A stretch of DNA of 64,000 nt. It comes from Diploptera punctata. Taxonomy: Eukaryota; Arthropoda; Insecta; Blattodea; Blaberidae. The notes under the pieces were generated by a model. That model searched no databases. It had not been told where the DNA came from and was given only the letters and a program-made list of their open reading frames with translations. Within the stretch, counting starts at the first letter, position 1. Each line of letters starts with the position of its first letter. Where the stretch lies: positions 868,001 through 932,000 of the forward strand of contig JASPKZ010002332.1 in NCBI GenBank assembly GCA_030220185.1, in the 5' to 3' direction. The position numbers and the translations under genes were made by a program. Shown here one piece after another: positions 1 through 9,867 of this stretch.

Positions 1-2
1 AT

Positions 3-842
3 ATCCCTGTAGTTCAAGCAGTTAAGTTGATACCCCGAACATTCGATGGAAACCCCAAATATTTAAGAGAATTTATAGAAGGAGTAGAAGCTGCTATTCA
101 GGTAGTCCATCCAACCAAACAACCCTTATTAATAAAGTTTATAGAATCTAAAATTTCAGGAGATGCTAAAGATAGACTTTTAGCTAGGACAGAGAGAGAA
201 ACATGGGTCCAAATTAAAGCAATATTGGAGGAGAACTTTTCTGTTAGGAGAACGTTAGAATACTATGCAGGTGTACTCTTTAATTCAAAACAAGGTACAA
301 ATGAAACAGTTGCACAATGGGGTTCAAGATTAGATGGAATAGCCATGGATTTAAGGAAAGAAGTTAGAAATCGATTAGAGAAGTTAGAACAACGTGATAA
401 TTCGAGATATGTAGAAGGAGGTCTTCAGCTGATAGGAGAATTTTTAAAAGGCACTTTCGTGGCAGGATTGAAGGACGATAAGATTAAGTATATAGTAAAG
501 GCTAAGGGCGAAGAAGAATCATTAGCGCAGCTAATCGAAACCGCATTACAGGAAGAAAGCGAAGTAAAGTCCACGAGATTCAGGGGAAATCCAAATGGAC
601 AGGGATATTCATTCACAGGGGCAGTAAGAAAAGAATTTAGAAGACCATACGGGTCAGAGATAAAGAGAGAGGTTAACCTGGCCACAAAAGAAATAAGATG
701 TTATAATTGCAACGAAATAGGACACATCAGTAGAGAATGTAGTAAGAGACCACAACCCCGTAGGCATGGAGGACGGGACAGAGCGGCTCTGGGAGGTCGC
801 CAGGGAAACGAGAATTCGGGTTACCTGAGCAGTCGCAGGTAA
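3..842 (+). CDS. gag: Gag polyprotein of errantivirus-like Ty3/gypsy element (5' partial)
   Basis: Structural protein of an LTR retroelement that forms the intracellular particle and packages the RNA. The frame is open to the window edge (codons from position 3), so the true start lies upstream; the first in-window start-like codon is only a TTG at 27. From there about 271 residues are visible: a capsid-like helical region (roughly 1-180), a basic stretch, and one CCHC zinc knuckle (C-x2-C-x4-H-x4-C, about residues 225-238), followed by an Arg-rich tail. The stop at 840-842 lies inside the hairpin described at the gag/pol junction. Pol follows in the -1 frame with 79 nt of overlapping open frame. 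The reading frame is intact, so the copy is probably young. Family assignment rests on pol and env rather than on gag, which is poorly conserved. Confidence 0.88.
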   Translation: MPVVQAVKLIPRTFDGNPKYLREFIEGVEAAIQVVHPTKQPLLIKFIESKISGDAKDRLLARTERETWVQIKAILEENFSVRRTLEYYAGVLFNSKQGTNETVAQWGSRLDGIAMDLRKEVRNRLEKLEQRDNSRYVEGGLQLIGEFLKGTFVAGLKDDKIKYIVKAKGEEESLAQLIETALQEESEVKSTRFRGNPNGQGYSFTGAVRKEFRRPYGSEIKREVNLATKEIRCYNCNEIGHISRECSKRPQPRRHGGRDRAALGGRQGNENSGYLSSRR

Positions 843-845
843 TCC
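803..845 (+). promoter_or_regulatory. -1 programmed ribosomal frameshift signal (gag to pol)
   Basis: Slippery heptamer GGGAAAC at 803-809 is in the correct phase for gag codons GGA-AAC. After an 8-nt spacer comes a hairpin: GGGTTACCTG (818-827) pairs with CAGGTAATCC (836-845) around an 8-nt loop, 10 pairs including one G-U. The pol frame is open from 764 and is -1 to gag, exactly what slippage here would reach. Read directly from sequence; function is inferred. Confidence 0.75.
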
Positions 846-871
846 TCCCGTCAGACTGTGCACCAGGACTC

Positions 872-3800
872 ATGGAGTGCCTGAGGGATCATACTAGGGT
901 AAATATGGTAGGGGAATTACCTGAACTAGTTGATCAGAATATTAAGGTTAATGATAGGATAGATAAAGCCGATAAAATAGTTAGTGACGCGAATGAGTCC
1001 CCAGATGACGGTGTCTGTTGGGCAGTGTCGCAAGGCGAACTGCATATGTTGACTAGAACGCCAAAAAGTGGGTTCTGTGACTGTGGGTCTAGCGTGGTTG
1101 GGGAACGCCAAGAGACTGTAGGCTCAAGTCAGTGTAATAATTCCTTTAGTAATTATAGAGGAACGCAAAGTAACGTGTTCCAGACCTCGAGGTGTAGCGT
1201 TAGAGGGAAACGTTACGGGTCATCCACAAGGGATCGAACTTGGGTTAGTGGATTTAAGGAAAAATCCAAGGACACCAAACCCACCTCGTTGGAGACAGCA
1301 TGCTGTGAGGTCGAAGTAGGGACTCTTAAGGCTATTAATCAGTGGGACGCCTCTGGTTATGAACCGAGACCCTGGGAGATGTATGTCCTATGTGAACAGT
1401 TAAAAAGTGGCCTAGGTTTAGTATTGATAGATACAGGAGCACAAGTATCATTAGTTAGAGAAACGTCACTAAAGAGAAATATTATAAAGGATAACTGCAA
1501 TATGAAAATACAAGGTATTGGTGGGAACTCTATAAAAGTACATGGGATAACTCAATTAGTATTGAATAATTGCGAAAAACATACAGTTGCTAATTGTCAT
1601 ATGGTAGATAAATTACCCAGAGATTTAGATATAATTTTAGGCCAAGACTGGCTCATGGAACAAGGTTATATGTTAAATAAAAAGATGATTCTTCCTCCGT
1701 ATAGTGAAAATTTAATGGAATTTCCTACGAACGAAAAAGGGAACAGGTTCATAGAGCGGCAAGTTTTACAGCCAGGGTTAATTTGTGCTAACGGGATAAC
1801 AAAATGTGATAAGACATTCACATGCCTAGTAATTAATTTAACAGCTGACGCACAGATAATAAAGAAAATACCAGAACTAATTAAACCGCCCACTCAAATA
1901 AGTAAAGAACAGAAAATATCAGTTAAAAATTCCGTACCTCAAAGATTAGATTTATTAAATAAAAATCTGAGACTTGAACACGTGAAGGAAGGAGCCCATA
2001 GTATACGAAAAATTTGCACAGAATACGCGGATATATTTAAGCTTCCGGGAGATAGACTAACGAGCACAACAGCTGCTACACATTCCATACCTACCCCTTC
2101 AATTCCTAAAGGAAGAGCAATAACTTTAAAGAATTATAGGTTAGCAGAGGCTCATCAAGAAGAAATTAATAAACAAGTTACACAAATGTTAGAAGACGGT
2201 ATTATCGCACATAGTAAGAGCGAATGGAATTTTCCACTAATAGTCATACCTAAAAAGGAAGACGCGTCAGGGAAGAAAAAATGGCGAATCTGTATAGATT
2301 TTAGGAAGTTAAACGAAGTAACCGTAGGAGACAGCTATCCTCTTCCTAACATACAAGATATATTAGACAAAATAGGAAGGGCTAGATATTTTTCAGCGTT
2401 AGATTGCGCTAGTGGATACCTCCAGGTACCAATCGCCGAGGAAGACCAATGTAAAACTGCTTTTAGCACCCCTAACGGACATTTCGAATACAGGAAAATG
2501 CCCTTTGGAGTTAGATCGGGACCTGCTACATTCCAACGAATGATGAACTCAGTACTCCATGAATCCATAGGTAATAGATGCTTTGTATACATGGACGATA
2601 TATTAGTAATGGGCGAAACCTTAGAAGAACATAATAAAAAATTACGGGAAGTGTTTAATCAGTTGCGGAAACACAATTTAAAGATCGAGCCTGATAAATG
2701 CGAATTTTTAAGAGAAGAATTAAAATACTTAGGACACGTAGTTACCGCTCAAGGAGTCAAACCCGATCCCAAGAAGATACAGGCAGTTACAGAATTTCCA
2801 ACTCCAAAGACACCTAAAGACATAAAATCATTCTTAGGTTTGGCAGGATATTACAGGAAATTTATAGAAGAATTTAGTGCTATTGCAAAACCTTTGACTG
2901 AATTGTTAAAGAAAGATAAGAAATGGAAGTGGGAAGACCCAGAACAGAATAGCTTCAATAAATTAAAAGATAAATTAACAACAGCTCCACTGTTACAGTA
3001 TCCAGATTTCACACAAACCTTTATAGTAACTACAGACGCTAGTGGATACGCTTTAGGCGCCATTCTTAGTCAAGGAACATTAGGAGATGATAAACCCATT
3101 GCTTACGCTAGCAGGACTTTAAATCAAGCCGAATTGCATTACAGCACGGTAGAAAAAGAACTTTTAGCGATAGTATGGGCATGCAGGCATTTTAGACCTT
3201 ATTTACTAGGACGTAAATTTCAAGTAGTGACAGATCACAAAGGATTGGTCTGGTTATTTAAGGTGAAAGACCCTAGTTCGAGGTTAATACGATGGAAATT
3301 ACAACTTTCAGAATTTGAATTCGAAATTCATTATAGGGCAGGTAAAAGACACGTAAACGCAGATAGTTTGAGTAGACATCCTGTAGAATGTTGCACATTG
3401 AATAGTAATCACGTAACTGAGGATCGTAAAGAGAAAATAATCAAAGAATTTCACAGCTGTCCAGTTGGAGGACATCTTGGAATCAATAAAACTACCGATC
3501 GAATTAAATTATACATAAATTGGCCGGGAATCGAGAAAGACGTAACTAATTACATTAAAACTTGTAAGATTTGTCAATTTAATAAAGATATGAATCGTAA
3601 AATCAAACAACCTTTAGAGGTCACGGACACTCAAAAAGAACCTTGGATAAAAATTTATCTAGACGTAGTAGGACCGCTTCCACTAACCGAGAGAAATCAT
3701 AAATATATATTAACTTGTCAAGATAACTTAAGTAAATATTTAATTGTTATTCCCTTAAAGACACAAACAGCCGAAGAAGTAACAGAAGCTTTCGTAAACA

Positions 3801-4480
3801 ATGTTATCTTAATTTATGGGATTCCTGATATCATATTAACTGATCAAGGAACAAATTTTATGTCCGATTTATTTAAAAGAATATGTAAACTATTTAAGAT
3901 TCAGAAACTGAACTCTACTGCTTATCATCCTGAAAGTAATGGAGCTTTAGAAAGAACTCATAAGACTTTAGTAACTTACTTACGTTGTTTTTGCAATCCT
4001 AGAGGAGCAGATTGGGACAAATGGTTACCCTTTGCCAGTTTTACGTACAACACTACCCCCCATAGTATTACTAAATACTCACCCTATGAATTATTGTACG
4101 GAAGAAAATGTAAAATCCCAGGAATTTTACAAACTAAATCTCAACCTTTATATAATTACGAAGATCTAATTCTGAATGTAAGGAATAAATTGCAAAGTTG
4201 TCATGAGGTAGCTAGAGAAAGGCTTATTAAATTTAAAGAACAGCAACAATCGCGTGTGAAAAGCAATTATGTTGAATTCAAGGAGAATGATCTAGTACTT
4301 CTCAGAGTAGAAAATAGGAATAAATTAGATCCAATATGGAAAGGTCCATATGAGGTTAAGAATACTGAAGGTCACAACGTAATAATACAAAAATTAGGTA
4401 AACGCAAATATGAGACAGTACATTCAAATAGATTAAAGCTATATTTTCCTTTGCAGGGAAAAGAAAATGAAACTTCATAA
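872..4480 (+). CDS. pol: Pol polyprotein: protease, reverse transcriptase, RNase H, integrase
   Basis: Replication polyprotein of a Ty3/gypsy-type element. Counting from the first ATG (1202 residues): retroviral aspartic protease with DTGA at 187-190; reverse transcriptase with the FSALDCASGY motif and YMDD at 573-576; RNase H with FIVTTDASG and the VTDHKGL motif; integrase with an HHCC zinc site (CKIC), first catalytic Asp in YLDVVGPL, second in LTDQGTNF and Glu in NGALERTH (DD35E type), and a basic C-terminal region with GPYEV. All catalytic motifs are present and no stop interrupts the frame. The frame is open upstream to 764, so Pol is likely made as a Gag-Pol fusion by -1 frameshifting and not from this ATG. 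The last 14 nt overlap env. Confidence 0.95.
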   Translation: MECLRDHTRVNMVGELPELVDQNIKVNDRIDKADKIVSDANESPDDGVCWAVSQGELHMLTRTPKSGFCDCGSSVVGERQETVGSSQCNNSFSNYRGTQSNVFQTSRCSVRGKRYGSSTRDRTWVSGFKEKSKDTKPTSLETACCEVEVGTLKAINQWDASGYEPRPWEMYVLCEQLKSGLGLVLIDTGAQVSLVRETSLKRNIIKDNCNMKIQGIGGNSIKVHGITQLVLNNCEKHTVANCHMVDKLPRDLDIILGQDWLMEQGYMLNKKMILPPYSENLMEFPTNEKGNRFIERQVLQPGLICANGITKCDKTFTCLVINLTADAQIIKKIPELIKPPTQISKEQKISVKNSVPQRLDLLNKNLRLEHVKEGAHSIRKICTEYADIFKLPGDRLTSTTAATHSIPTPSIPKGRAITLKNYRLAEAHQEEINKQVTQMLEDGIIAHSKSEWNFPLIVIPKKEDASGKKKWRICIDFRKLNEVTVGDSYPLPNIQDILDKIGRARYFSALDCASGYLQVPIAEEDQCKTAFSTPNGHFEYRKMPFGVRSGPATFQRMMNSVLHESIGNRCFVYMDDILVMGETLEEHNKKLREVFNQLRKHNLKIEPDKCEFLREELKYLGHVVTAQGVKPDPKKIQAVTEFPTPKTPKDIKSFLGLAGYYRKFIEEFSAIAKPLTELLKKDKKWKWEDPEQNSFNKLKDKLTTAPLLQYPDFTQTFIVTTDASGYALGAILSQGTLGDDKPIAYASRTLNQAELHYSTVEKELLAIVWACRHFRPYLLGRKFQVVTDHKGLVWLFKVKDPSSRLIRWKLQLSEFEFEIHYRAGKRHVNADSLSRHPVECCTLNSNHVTEDRKEKIIKEFHSCPVGGHLGINKTTDRIKLYINWPGIEKDVTNYIKTCKICQFNKDMNRKIKQPLEVTDTQKEPWIKIYLDVVGPLPLTERNHKYILTCQDNLSKYLIVIPLKTQTAEEVTEAFVNNVILIYGIPDIILTDQGTNFMSDLFKRICKLFKIQKLNSTAYHPESNGALERTHKTLVTYLRCFCNPRGADWDKWLPFASFTYNTTPHSITKYSPYELLYGRKCKIPGILQTKSQPLYNYEDLILNVRNKLQSCHEVARERLIKFKEQQQSRVKSNYVEFKENDLVLLRVENRNKLDPIWKGPYEVKNTEGHNVIIQKLGKRKYETVHSNRLKLYFPLQGKENETS

Positions 4481-6335
4481 CACATGGATAATGCTACAAA
4501 TATTAATACCATTTTGGTTGGGAAAGCTTGCAGACGCACAAGAAGTTAAAGCTCATTTAACAGATTGTGGGAGTTTAAATCACTTTGTAAAACCAAAAGT
4601 CAAGTATGTTGAAAATTTAAAAGAATTAGTCACAGAATATTTAAAAACACCTAATGAACAGAATACTAGAACCAAGAGAGGCGTTTTAAATTTTATGGGA
4701 GAGATCGCTAAGATATTATTCGGTACTTTAACTCAATCTGATGCAGAGGAATATAATAATCACATTTCACAGTTAGAGAAGGAACAGGCCGAATTTTTGC
4801 ATATTCTAAAGGACGAAATTACAGTAATTAAATCGACCATTAATTCAGTTAACTTAACTATAGCAAGGGTAAACCGGAATGAAAATATTTTAAAGGATAG
4901 TTTAACAAAATTAAATAATTATACCACTGATAGGATTAACACACTACAGAGGGAAATAGAGAGTATTAGTTTAGCAAATGAACAGATAAGGATTTCACTT
5001 AGAGGTGTGGAAGAATGTCAACATTCTTTTGAAATTCTTATAGACGCCTTTGTACACGCAGAGCAAGGAACTCTTCAACCCCAATTAATTACGGTAGAAA
5101 AGATTAAGAATGTTATGAAAGCTCAAACGCTGCCAACTGGTCTGGACTACCCTAATTTTTCTTTTTCAGAACTTCAAAACTTAATAACACCTCACACCTA
5201 TTCTTATAAGCAATATTTAGTATATGTATTACACATACCCCTCCTCTCTCCTACTCCATATCACTTGTATAAAACACTTCCTTTTCCTGTGAAGAAGGAA
5301 GATAATATTTACATTTTTCTAAGCGCAAACAAAGAATATATTTTTAGTGACCCTTTGAGACAACATTATGGAAAAATGACAACTAATGAACTCACTGGAT
5401 GTTTTCATCCTAATATTTTGCATTACGTATGTAAAGAAACTATACCGATTTATTTGTTCACCCCTGAGGCTGATTGTGAAGCCTCACTTCTTCATCCGTC
5501 CACCACTAAAGTTCCAAAAAGTTGCGAGACTAGAATTTTCACACTGAATAAATCCTACTGGATTCCCTTATATTTGTCTAATGAATGGTTATTTGTCGCC
5601 CCAAAGCCAGATCGTATGACTGTGTTATGTGGTGACAAATCAACACAACTTAATATTGAAAAAGAAGGCAAATTGTCGCTAGGACAAAATTGCAAGGCTT
5701 TTAATGCCCACGTAACTTTACATGCCATGAGTAATTTAGTAAGTAACTTAACAATAGATTTTATGCCTACAGCACCTATTGACTTCGACTGTTGCTTTGA
5801 TATGGATAAAACTAACAAATATGAGAAATTACAATTAGACATGCCTATGTCTAATCTAATGTCGTCGGTAGATGATTTGAGAATGGCCAGTATGAAGGCC
5901 GATGATTTAGGTAAGTTATTGAAACAGCAGGAAGAAAATGATTATTCAAAGTGGTATATACATATAACCACATGGAGTTCTGTGATGGGTACAATCATAT
6001 TTGTAACCTTGACATGTTGTTGTTGTTTTTGTTGTTGTAAGAGCTGCAGAAATATGATATTTTGGTTATGGGATAAATGGACGCCAAGAAAATGCTGGAA
6101 AGAAACTACTGATAGATTATGTATTAACATACATAATTACTCAGGGCATGATCGTGTAGTTTACTCCACGACCCCAGGTAAGGATGAAAATTCACCTACC
6201 GTGTCCCTTAAGTCATCACCACCAATAGAAGAAGGAATTAGAGATCCCAACTCTTTACCAAATATATCCCAAGATGAAGAAGATAAGGCTAGTATTGCGC
6301 ATAGAACTCGAAATAAAACTAAAATGTTTCGTTAG
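4467..6335 (+). CDS. env: Envelope protein, baculovirus F-like (errantivirus Env)
   Basis: Class I membrane-fusion glycoprotein of the kind found in insect errantiviruses and related to baculovirus F proteins. 622 residues: hydrophobic N-terminus (about 8-24) fitting a signal peptide; furin-type site RTKR at 68-71, followed by a hydrophobic fusion-peptide-like start (GVLNFMGEIAKILFG); a coiled-coil-prone region with many Leu/Ile/Asn; many N-x-S/T sites; one transmembrane segment near 500-525 followed by a striking Cys run (CCCCFCCC); and a cytoplasmic tail of about 95 residues. The ORF overlaps pol by 14 nt in another frame, so expression presumably uses a spliced subgenomic RNA; I could not place the splice sites. 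The intact frame suggests a recent or still infectious-type element; cell-to-cell transfer is inference only. Confidence 0.88.
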   Translation: MKLHNTWIMLQILIPFWLGKLADAQEVKAHLTDCGSLNHFVKPKVKYVENLKELVTEYLKTPNEQNTRTKRGVLNFMGEIAKILFGTLTQSDAEEYNNHISQLEKEQAEFLHILKDEITVIKSTINSVNLTIARVNRNENILKDSLTKLNNYTTDRINTLQREIESISLANEQIRISLRGVEECQHSFEILIDAFVHAEQGTLQPQLITVEKIKNVMKAQTLPTGLDYPNFSFSELQNLITPHTYSYKQYLVYVLHIPLLSPTPYHLYKTLPFPVKKEDNIYIFLSANKEYIFSDPLRQHYGKMTTNELTGCFHPNILHYVCKETIPIYLFTPEADCEASLLHPSTTKVPKSCETRIFTLNKSYWIPLYLSNEWLFVAPKPDRMTVLCGDKSTQLNIEKEGKLSLGQNCKAFNAHVTLHAMSNLVSNLTIDFMPTAPIDFDCCFDMDKTNKYEKLQLDMPMSNLMSSVDDLRMASMKADDLGKLLKQQEENDYSKWYIHITTWSSVMGTIIFVTLTCCCCFCCCKSCRNMIFWLWDKWTPRKCWKETTDRLCINIHNYSGHDRVVYSTTPGKDENSPTVSLKSSPPIEEGIRDPNSLPNISQDEEDKASIAHRTRNKTKMFR

Positions 6336-6378
6336 TAAAGTTTCGAATTATGAATTCAAAACTTTCTATAAGGGGAGG

Positions 6379-6805
6379 TGTAATATATTGTGTAATATAG
6401 TGTAATATTGTGTAATATCGTGTAATATATTGCATATACATTTTATTCATATAATTCATATTTCTTGTTAAAAGTAAGAAAAACCTAACTTGTAATTTAG
6501 AATTTGTTATCAATGGGTAAACATTCTTACTATCATTATCAGAGTCCAAAGTAGGGATGGTGGTTCTTTTCCACATCCCAGTTACATCATGCTTACCTTG
6601 ATTGTATAATTGTTACGACAATGTTATCTTATAATTTTATGTATATAAATACATAGGTCTGTAATTGACAGACAGACAGATTATTATTTTCATCGGTGTA
6701 ACCGATAAGCTGTCTCATTTATTCTTCATTAAAGTCTGTTTTAATTGTCTACGCTCGTCTAGTACATTTTTCCATAGTTAGGTTTAACCCTATCTACCAA
6801 CTACA
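6379..6805 (+). repeat. 3' LTR of the errantivirus-like element
   Basis: A purine-rich tract (ATAAGGGGAGG, 6368-6378) sits immediately before a segment beginning TGTAAT and ending CTACA, the TG...CA ends of an LTR, 427 bp. Inside are tandem TGTAATAT repeats near the start, a TATA box (TATATAAAT, 6642-6650), GACA repeats, and ATTAAA (6728-6733) as a possible poly(A) signal. The 5' LTR is outside the window, so the right boundary is inferred from the terminal dinucleotides and the target duplication cannot be checked. Confidence 0.75.
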
Positions 6806-7140
6806 TCTCCGAAGATTTCCTGGTCCTGATTCCTATATTCTATCTTAAGCTATAAATTCTACTAGAACTTCAAGAAGATCTTCACTTCACAAAACACTAA
6901 CTTCTTTTAATTCTGATTTATATTATAATTAATCATTTTTAATTATAGAAGGAATCGACCAGATATCACAGTTTTTTTTTCAAATCATCGAGTTCTATAC
7001 GATATGAGGATGATTTCTAATAGCACGCTACTGGTGTGAAAAGTTAGAACTATTTCTATACAGCTGTTTCATGTGTATATTTTATATCGTCTGCACTAAA
7101 TTAACTCTACAGAAAACCCAATATTAATAATTAAATGTTA
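6806..7140. other. AT-rich spacer, nothing recognised
   Basis: Flanking DNA between the LTR and the LINE fragment. No ORF, repeat or RNA gene recognised. Confidence 0.5.
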
Positions 7141-7144
7141 TTAC

Positions 7145-7957
7145 ATGGTGCATAAGATATATAAATTGTACATTAAAGTACAAGTGTTGATAGCTCAGAG
7201 TCGTGAGGATGTGAAATACATGATGCGAAAACTTCTAAATGCTTTTGAAATAGGAGGATTAAGAGTAAACATGGAAAAAACTGAATATCTTGTAGTAGGA
7301 GAAGTGGATGAGATATATCCCTATCCCAAGGAATTATTAGAACTGTTAAAAAATTTAAATATTTGGGATCACTTATTGATGAATTAGGGAGTTGTAAAGC
7401 TGAAGTAGATAGCAGGTTAGTACAAGCACGAAGAGCTATAAAAATGTTGAATGGAGTACTGTGGAGTAGGACCATGTCAAACCACACGAAGAAGAGGATT
7501 TTGAAGTCTGTTGTGGAAAGCATAATGGCTTATGGTGCTGAGGGATGGACTTTGGTAGAGAGACAAAAAAACTAAGATCTTGGCAGTGGAGATGGATGGA
7601 ATAAGACGCAGTGCCAGGGTGTCCAGGTTGGAAAGAAGAAGAAATGAAGAAGTGAGGCAGATGATGGACATGGAGGAGACAGTGGTGGAAAGGATCGAAA
7701 GACGAGCTCTTCAGTGGTATGGCCATGTCAGGAGAATGGAGGATGATAGGTGGCCCAAAACTCTTTTGGAATGGTTACCTTCTGGTAGAAGGAAACGGGG
7801 CAGGCCAAGAACAAATTGGAGAGGAGAGATCCATAGATTGATGGACGACCGAGGTCTGGAGGAGGATGAATGGCGTGATCGGCAAGAATGGCGAATGGGA
7901 ATACAGGGTAACCGCTGAAAAGTGGAGAGACCCTCAAAAGTAAAAAGTAAGTAAGTA
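7145..7957 (+). pseudogene. 5'-truncated LINE, RT C-terminal part (family b, AGTA tail)
   Basis: Decayed non-LTR retrotransposon 3' end. Three consecutive frames (7145-7385, 7363-7572, 7580-7915) together give the end of a reverse transcriptase ORF: QVLIAQSREDVKYM (just after the YADD box), GLRVNMEKTEYLVVG, then ERIERRALQWYGHVRRM and a GRRKRGRPRTNW basic C-terminus typical of insect LINE proteins. Several frameshifts and a stop separate the parts. The element ends ACCCTCAA followed by an AGTA microsatellite tail (7938-7957). Its last 32 bp are nearly identical to the 3' end of the SINE at 46,626-46,972. The clade cannot be fixed from this piece. Confidence 0.8.
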
Positions 7958-9113
7958 TTCGGTATTGTTCAACTTATTAAAATAATTTATATGAACTTAG
8001 TTTTGTTTAAGGTAAAGCTTCGTTAATGTTGAATTACTTAAGTTCATTTTCGATATACACAGAAACTATAACCCAATACTCATAACCAATCAGCTGATAT
8101 TAAAAAAAAAGACGAGCGAAGGGCCACAGAGCACAGTAACTGATACTACAACCCTTGAAAGACGATATACGTAAAACTAGTATCATGCGGAGCATAAAGC
8201 GCCGATGCTATACGTCGGGCATAACACGCTGTATAATAAACCAAAGCTTAATTCACAATTCCTGCTCTCTGCTTGTAGGCAACCCATCATGAAAACCCGA
8301 ATGGGGTGTGTCAGTTTTACGAGAGAAGGAAAGGCAAAACTATTGAAAAAAGAAGAGGGATGTTGTATTAACTGCAAAAGATAAAAAACATGTATTATGC
8401 TTAATGTGAAACGATTAACAATATTTTTTGATTAGTTAAATTTCTTAAAATACGACGCGAATGCCAAAAGTTACGGTTACAGGAACCTTGAGGATCTTTA
8501 TTCGATGTTAATGAGGTGTTAACGCAGTTGACGAGATATTTATAAACTACGAATGCCGGATACGTCTCTCATTTGATTGGAGGCAGAACATAAAAATACT
8601 CTTTGAGAGCCATTAAGCACTTGTGTGGCGCCTCTCCTTGTCAATAAAACTAAGGTCTCAAGCACTTACAACACGTCATAATATTTATATCCATTTCAAC
8701 ATAAAAAATGTGCTCTATTATTTATTATTTTTTGTTATTAGAGAAAAATACTATTTTTTTTACAAAACACCAATAATAAGCAACCTTCAACATTTTGAAT
8801 ATCAAAAATAAGGAATATCCTGTTTTGTATAAAAAATATGCTTTGTTTCATGGTAGAATATCTATTAACTTTTACTTTTAACAGTAGTTTATTCACTTGA
8901 ACAAATTACGATAATTAATTAACATTTAAAACTATTCTAGACTTCTTTTTAAATAGGCTACTGCAATAGCTATTTATTGATTGTAGGTATGACTAAGATA
9001 GTTAAATTTATGAATAAAGAACACAATTCGACATTCAAAGTCCATCATAGATTAAGGTTGACGACGACTACAACGACGATAGAAATTAAGAAGAAGAAGG
9101 TGATGATAATAAG
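7958..9113. other. AT-rich spacer, no gene recognised
   Basis: Short ORFs here (for example on the minus strand at 8183-8377) show no recognisable domain or coding texture. The stretch 9061-9112 is a CGA/AAG-rich simple repeat leading into the SINE. Confidence 0.5.
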
Positions 9114-9500
9114 TCCACCGCTGTGGTCTCGAGGTAGCGTGCTGCCTTGTCACGCAGCGGGTCCGGGTTCGATCCCCGCTCGGGGCAAGTTTCCTGGGTG
9201 TGGTTTTCTTCGGGGGTTTTCCTCACCTGTAAGACAAATGTCAGGATACTTTAAGGTCCAAAAGGTCCCCAAATATCATGTGGCCATCATTATAATCAAT
9301 ATAATATTCACCTTATTAGATTAAGTTTAGTTTAAGGCCTCTCCTGGCGCATCATTACCCATCGTCATCACCCATCATATCATTGGGACACCGTAACACT
9401 GCCTTCCAGGCGCCCCAACCTCAGTAGTGGGTTACAATACGCCAATGCCAGGAGAGAATACCTGAAATGTTGAATGACAAACAGGTAACATTGAACAAAA
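9114..9500 (+). repeat. tRNA-derived SINE, family 1 (full-length copy)
   Basis: tRNA-like head with an A-box region (GAGGTAGCGTGCTGCC) and a B box (GGGTTCGATCC). It is followed by a body containing GGTTTTCTTCGGGG, CCTCACCTGTAAGACAAATG and a distal segment with CCTTCCAGGCGCCCCAACC. It ends near an A-run at 9498. The same family recurs at 27,125-27,297 (minus), 29,490-29,635 (minus, decayed), 55,388-55,545 (minus, 3' part) and 61,776-62,160 (plus). Confidence 0.85.
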
Positions 9501-9569
9501 AAAAATATTATTGTGATCCGTAGACATTTTCATAGATCACAATACGAACTCCGACCGTGAAAGCATAAG

Positions 9570-9690
9570 TAAATTAATAATAATAATAATAAATCATAAT
9601 AATCATAATAATAATAATCATAACAATAATAATAATCATAACAATAATAATAATAATCATAATAATAATAATGATAATACTAATATTTAT
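9570..9690. repeat. AAT/ATC microsatellite
   Basis: Imperfect AAT triplet array with interspersed ATC/ACA units. Confidence 0.95.
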
Positions 9691-9867
9691 TTATTACCGG
9701 TATGCTAGTACAATCTAACATTAGAGAATGGAGTTGATTTGTACAAAATTGGATATACAATTTATTATTGTTATTTGTACTACCAGATAACTGTAGGCAC
9801 GTGATAATTGGATTAATTATGTAACACAAGCAAATGAGTAATCCTACTACTTATTTTTCAAAAAATG

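Noticed and set aside
8977..9324. 115-codon ORF
   Set aside because: Its second half is the tRNA-derived SINE head and body.
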